Shown: positions 7,685 through 9,017 of the stretch, piece after piece
Numbering within the stretch: the first letter of the stretch is position 1
Layout of the letters: every line of letters begins with the position of its first letter
Origin: Pseudomonadota bacterium
Lineage (GTDB): Bacteria; Pseudomonadota; Alphaproteobacteria; Ferrovibrionales; Ferrovibrionaceae
Direction of reading: 5' to 3'
DNA: 9,017 nt
Assembly: GCA_021793055.1 (NCBI GenBank)
Contig: JAJYTL010000113.1
Location: forward strand, 1 to 9,017
Program-made: the position numbers and the translations under genes
Notes under the pieces: model-generated
What the model saw: only the letters and a program-made list of their open reading frames with translations
Database searches by the model: none
Told to the model about the DNA's origin: nothing

Positions 7685-7732
7685 GATCGGCGGGCGAGCC
7701 GTATTACGAACCAATAGGGCCGCCGATCGGCG
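7685..7732. repeat. Inverted repeat with 12-base palindrome upstream of pdhA
   Basis: GATCGGCGG (7685-7693) and CCGCCGATC (7720-7728) are perfect 9-base inverted arms 26 bases apart. The right arm overlaps the perfect 12-base palindrome CGCCGATCGGCG (7721-7732), so GATCGGCG also occurs twice as a direct repeat 40 bases apart (7685, 7725). The element sits in the 155-base gap between ftsB and pdhA. It could be an operator for the pdh genes or a transcript hairpin; no T tract follows directly. Confidence 0.4.
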
Positions 7733-7798
7733 ATTTGCGCTACCGTAACGCTTGTCATGCGGGGGGCTTTTGCTCCATCCTGCGCCCGGGAGCGAGAC

Positions 7799-7804
7799 GG
7801 GAGA
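7799..7804 (+). promoter_or_regulatory. Ribosome binding site that fixes the pdhA start
   Basis: GGGAGA lies five bases before the ATG at 7810. It supports 7810 over the in-frame upstream start at 7735, which would add 25 residues unlike any part of the E1-alpha family. Confidence 0.6.
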
Positions 7805-7809
7805 AACAA

Positions 7810-8895
7810 ATGGCGAAGTCGGCGCCCCGGGCGAAATCGACGACCCCACCGAAGACCAAAAGCCAGGCGAAGCCGCCGGGCAAGGCCTTGAAGTCGAAGA
7901 CAGCCGCCAAGGTGCCTGCGCCGACGGCAGTCGCAACCTCCGATCGGATCCTCCGCTATTACCGCGACATGCTGTTGATCCGCCGGTTCGAGGAGCGGGT
8001 CGGCCAGATGTATGGCATGGGCCTGATCGGCGGTTTCTGCCATCTCTATATCGGTCAGGAAGCGGTGGTGGTCGGCCTGCAGGCCGCACTCGGACCCGAG
8101 GATCAGGTCATCACCGGCTACCGCGATCACGGCCATATGCTGGCGATCGGCATGGAGCCGAAGCGGGTCATGGCCGAGTTGACCGGCCGGCGCGATGGCT
8201 ATTCCAAGGGCAAGGGCGGCTCGATGCACATGTTCAGCCGCGCCGAGCGGTTTTTCGGCGGGCATGGCATCGTCGGCGCGCCGGTACCTTTGGGCACCGG
8301 GTTGGCCTTCGCGCAACGCTACCAGGCGGGGAGGGGCGTCACGGTCTGTTATTTCGGCGACGGCGCCTCGAACCAGGGTCAGGTTTACGAGAGCTTCAAC
8401 ATGGCTGAGCTCTGGAAGCTGCCGATCATCTACGTGATCGAGAACAACCAGTACGCCATGGGCACCTCGGTCAAGCGCGCCTCGGCGACGGTCGATCTCT
8501 ATCGCCGCGGCGAAAGCTTCGCCATTCCGGGCCGTCAGGTCGATGGCATGGATGTTCTCGCCGTGCGCGCCGCGGCCGATGAGGCGGTCGAATGGTGCCG
8601 CAGCGGCAAGGGGCCGATGATCCTCGAAATGAAAACCTACCGCTATCGCGGCCATTCGATGTCGGACCCGGCAAAATACCGCAGCCGCGAAGAAGTCAAC
8701 AAGGTCCGCACCGAGCACGATCCGATCGATCAGGTCCGCAACCGTCTGCTGGAAGGCAAGCTCGCCGACGAGGCACGGCTCAAGGCCATCGATAACGAGA
8801 TCCGTGAGATCGTGATCGCGGCGGCAGAATTCGCGCAGGAAAGTCCGGAGCCGGACGTGGCCGAGCTCTGGACCGACGTGCTTGAGGCCATTTGA
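7810..8895 (+). CDS. pdhA: Pyruvate dehydrogenase E1 component, alpha subunit
   Basis: Thiamine-diphosphate-dependent E1 subunit of the pyruvate dehydrogenase complex, which decarboxylates pyruvate and acylates the lipoyl groups of E2. The 361-residue product is of the alpha2-beta2 type. Residues 1-44 are a Lys/Ala/Pro/Ser-rich extension, common in alphaproteobacterial PdhA. Then follow MLLIRRFEERVGQMYG (54-69), GGFCHLYIGQEA (74-85), TGYRDHGH (102-109), the KGKGGSMHMF loop (133-142), and the thiamine-diphosphate signature running from Gly183-Asp-Gly185 to Asn212-Asn213 through GASNQGQVYESFNMAELWK. YRYRGHSMSDPAKYR (277-291) is the conserved C-terminal loop equivalent to the phospho-site loop of the mitochondrial enzyme. 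The subunit is much closer to the mitochondrial type than to the single-chain AceE type of E. coli. The beta or E2 subunit gene begins 13 bases after the stop, so the two are co-transcribed. Confidence 0.96.
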   Translation: MAKSAPRAKSTTPPKTKSQAKPPGKALKSKTAAKVPAPTAVATSDRILRYYRDMLLIRRFEERVGQMYGMGLIGGFCHLYIGQEAVVVGLQAALGPEDQVITGYRDHGHMLAIGMEPKRVMAELTGRRDGYSKGKGGSMHMFSRAERFFGGHGIVGAPVPLGTGLAFAQRYQAGRGVTVCYFGDGASNQGQVYESFNMAELWKLPIIYVIENNQYAMGTSVKRASATVDLYRRGESFAIPGRQVDGMDVLAVRAAADEAVEWCRSGKGPMILEMKTYRYRGHSMSDPAKYRSREEVNKVRTEHDPIDQVRNRLLEGKLADEARLKAIDNEIREIVIAAAEFAQESPEPDVAELWTDVLEAI

Positions 8896-8908
8896 GCCGG
8901 GGACGCTG

Positions 8909-9017
8909 ATGCCGATAGAAATATTGATGCCGGCGTTGTCGCCGACGATGACGGAAGGGAAGCTGGCGCGCTGGTCGGTGAAGGAGGGGGATGCGGTCAC
9001 GGCGGGAATGGTCGTGG
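8909..9017 (+). CDS. pdhB: Pyruvate dehydrogenase subunit beginning with a lipoyl domain, probably E1 beta (cut by window edge)
   Basis: The first 36 codons are visible, starting MPIEILMPALSPTMTEGKLA and continuing through RWSVKEGDAV to the right edge. This is the first half of a biotinyl/lipoyl domain; the lipoyl lysine (in the usual DKA motif) would lie just outside. In many alphaproteobacteria the E1 beta subunit carries such a domain at its N-terminus, and the usual order pdhA-pdhB-pdhC then makes this pdhB. The E2 acetyltransferase (pdhC) starts almost identically, so that alternative cannot be excluded from 36 residues. GGGGA (8899-8903) lies five bases before the ATG at 8909, and the gap to pdhA is 13 bases, so this is one operon. 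The initial codons (ATA GAA ATA TTG) are richer in A/T than the neighbouring genes, which may ease translation initiation. Confidence 0.8.
   Translation, partial: MPIEILMPALSPTMTEGKLARWSVKEGDAVTAGMVV

Noticed and set aside
7655..7809. Promoter for pdhA, for example TTGTCA at 7752-7757 or TATTAC at 7702-7707
   Set aside because: Each good box lacks a partner at 16-18 bases, so I would not call a promoter from sequence alone.
7609..9000. Minus-strand open frame of 463 codons opposite pdhA
   Set aside because: It mirrors the codon structure of pdhA in GC-rich DNA, overlaps a certain gene completely and shows no recognisable domain. Similar antisense frames lie at 5911-7365 (opposite eno), 4498-5886, 2752-4131 and 960-2165, and are rejected for the same reason.

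Overview
The window is a GC-rich, gene-dense chromosomal segment that most resembles an alphaproteobacterium. The evidence is protein similarity recognised by eye and a gene order familiar from Rhodospirillales and Rhizobiales: ppiD-like gene (divergent), tpiA, secG, pyrG, kdsA, eno, ftsB, pdhA, then a lipoyl-domain pyruvate dehydrogenase subunit. A KDO biosynthesis gene shows a Gram-negative cell with lipopolysaccharide. I cannot place the genus.

Layout. Positions 1-800 hold the N-terminal part of a membrane-anchored SurA/PpiD-like folding factor on the minus strand, running off the left edge. A 192-base divergent spacer (801-992) carries a fair sigma70-type promoter for it. All other genes are on the plus strand: tpiA (993-1763), secG (1882-2274), pyrG (2344-3975), kdsA (3977-4822, one base after pyrG), an EamA/DMT-type transporter (about 4942-5862), eno (5926-7209), ftsB (7304-7654), pdhA (7810-8895) and the first 36 codons of pdhB or pdhC (8909 to the right edge). 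No gene-free stretch exceeds 300 bases. I see no RNA gene, insertion sequence, CRISPR array or phage gene.

How the genes fit together. tpiA, eno and pdhA/pdhB cover lower glycolysis and entry into the TCA cycle. Enolase also consumes or supplies phosphoenolpyruvate, which is a substrate of KdsA. KdsA makes the LPS core sugar precursor KDO-8-phosphate, and PyrG supplies the CTP that activates KDO (CMP-KDO) and serves phospholipid and nucleic acid synthesis. SecG, the PpiD-like protein and FtsB serve protein export, periplasmic folding and division. The cluster therefore links central carbon flow with envelope growth, but it is a conserved housekeeping neighbourhood, not a specialised system.

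I found no convincing undescribed system. The points most worth a second look are: tandem GANTC sites over a possible leaderless ftsB promoter; a terminator-like hairpin ending 30 bases before the pyrG start; a KdsA with all four ligands of the metal-dependent class at the spacing of the Aquifex enzyme; a palindrome plus half-site upstream of pdhA; and a transporter gene placed between kdsA and eno.
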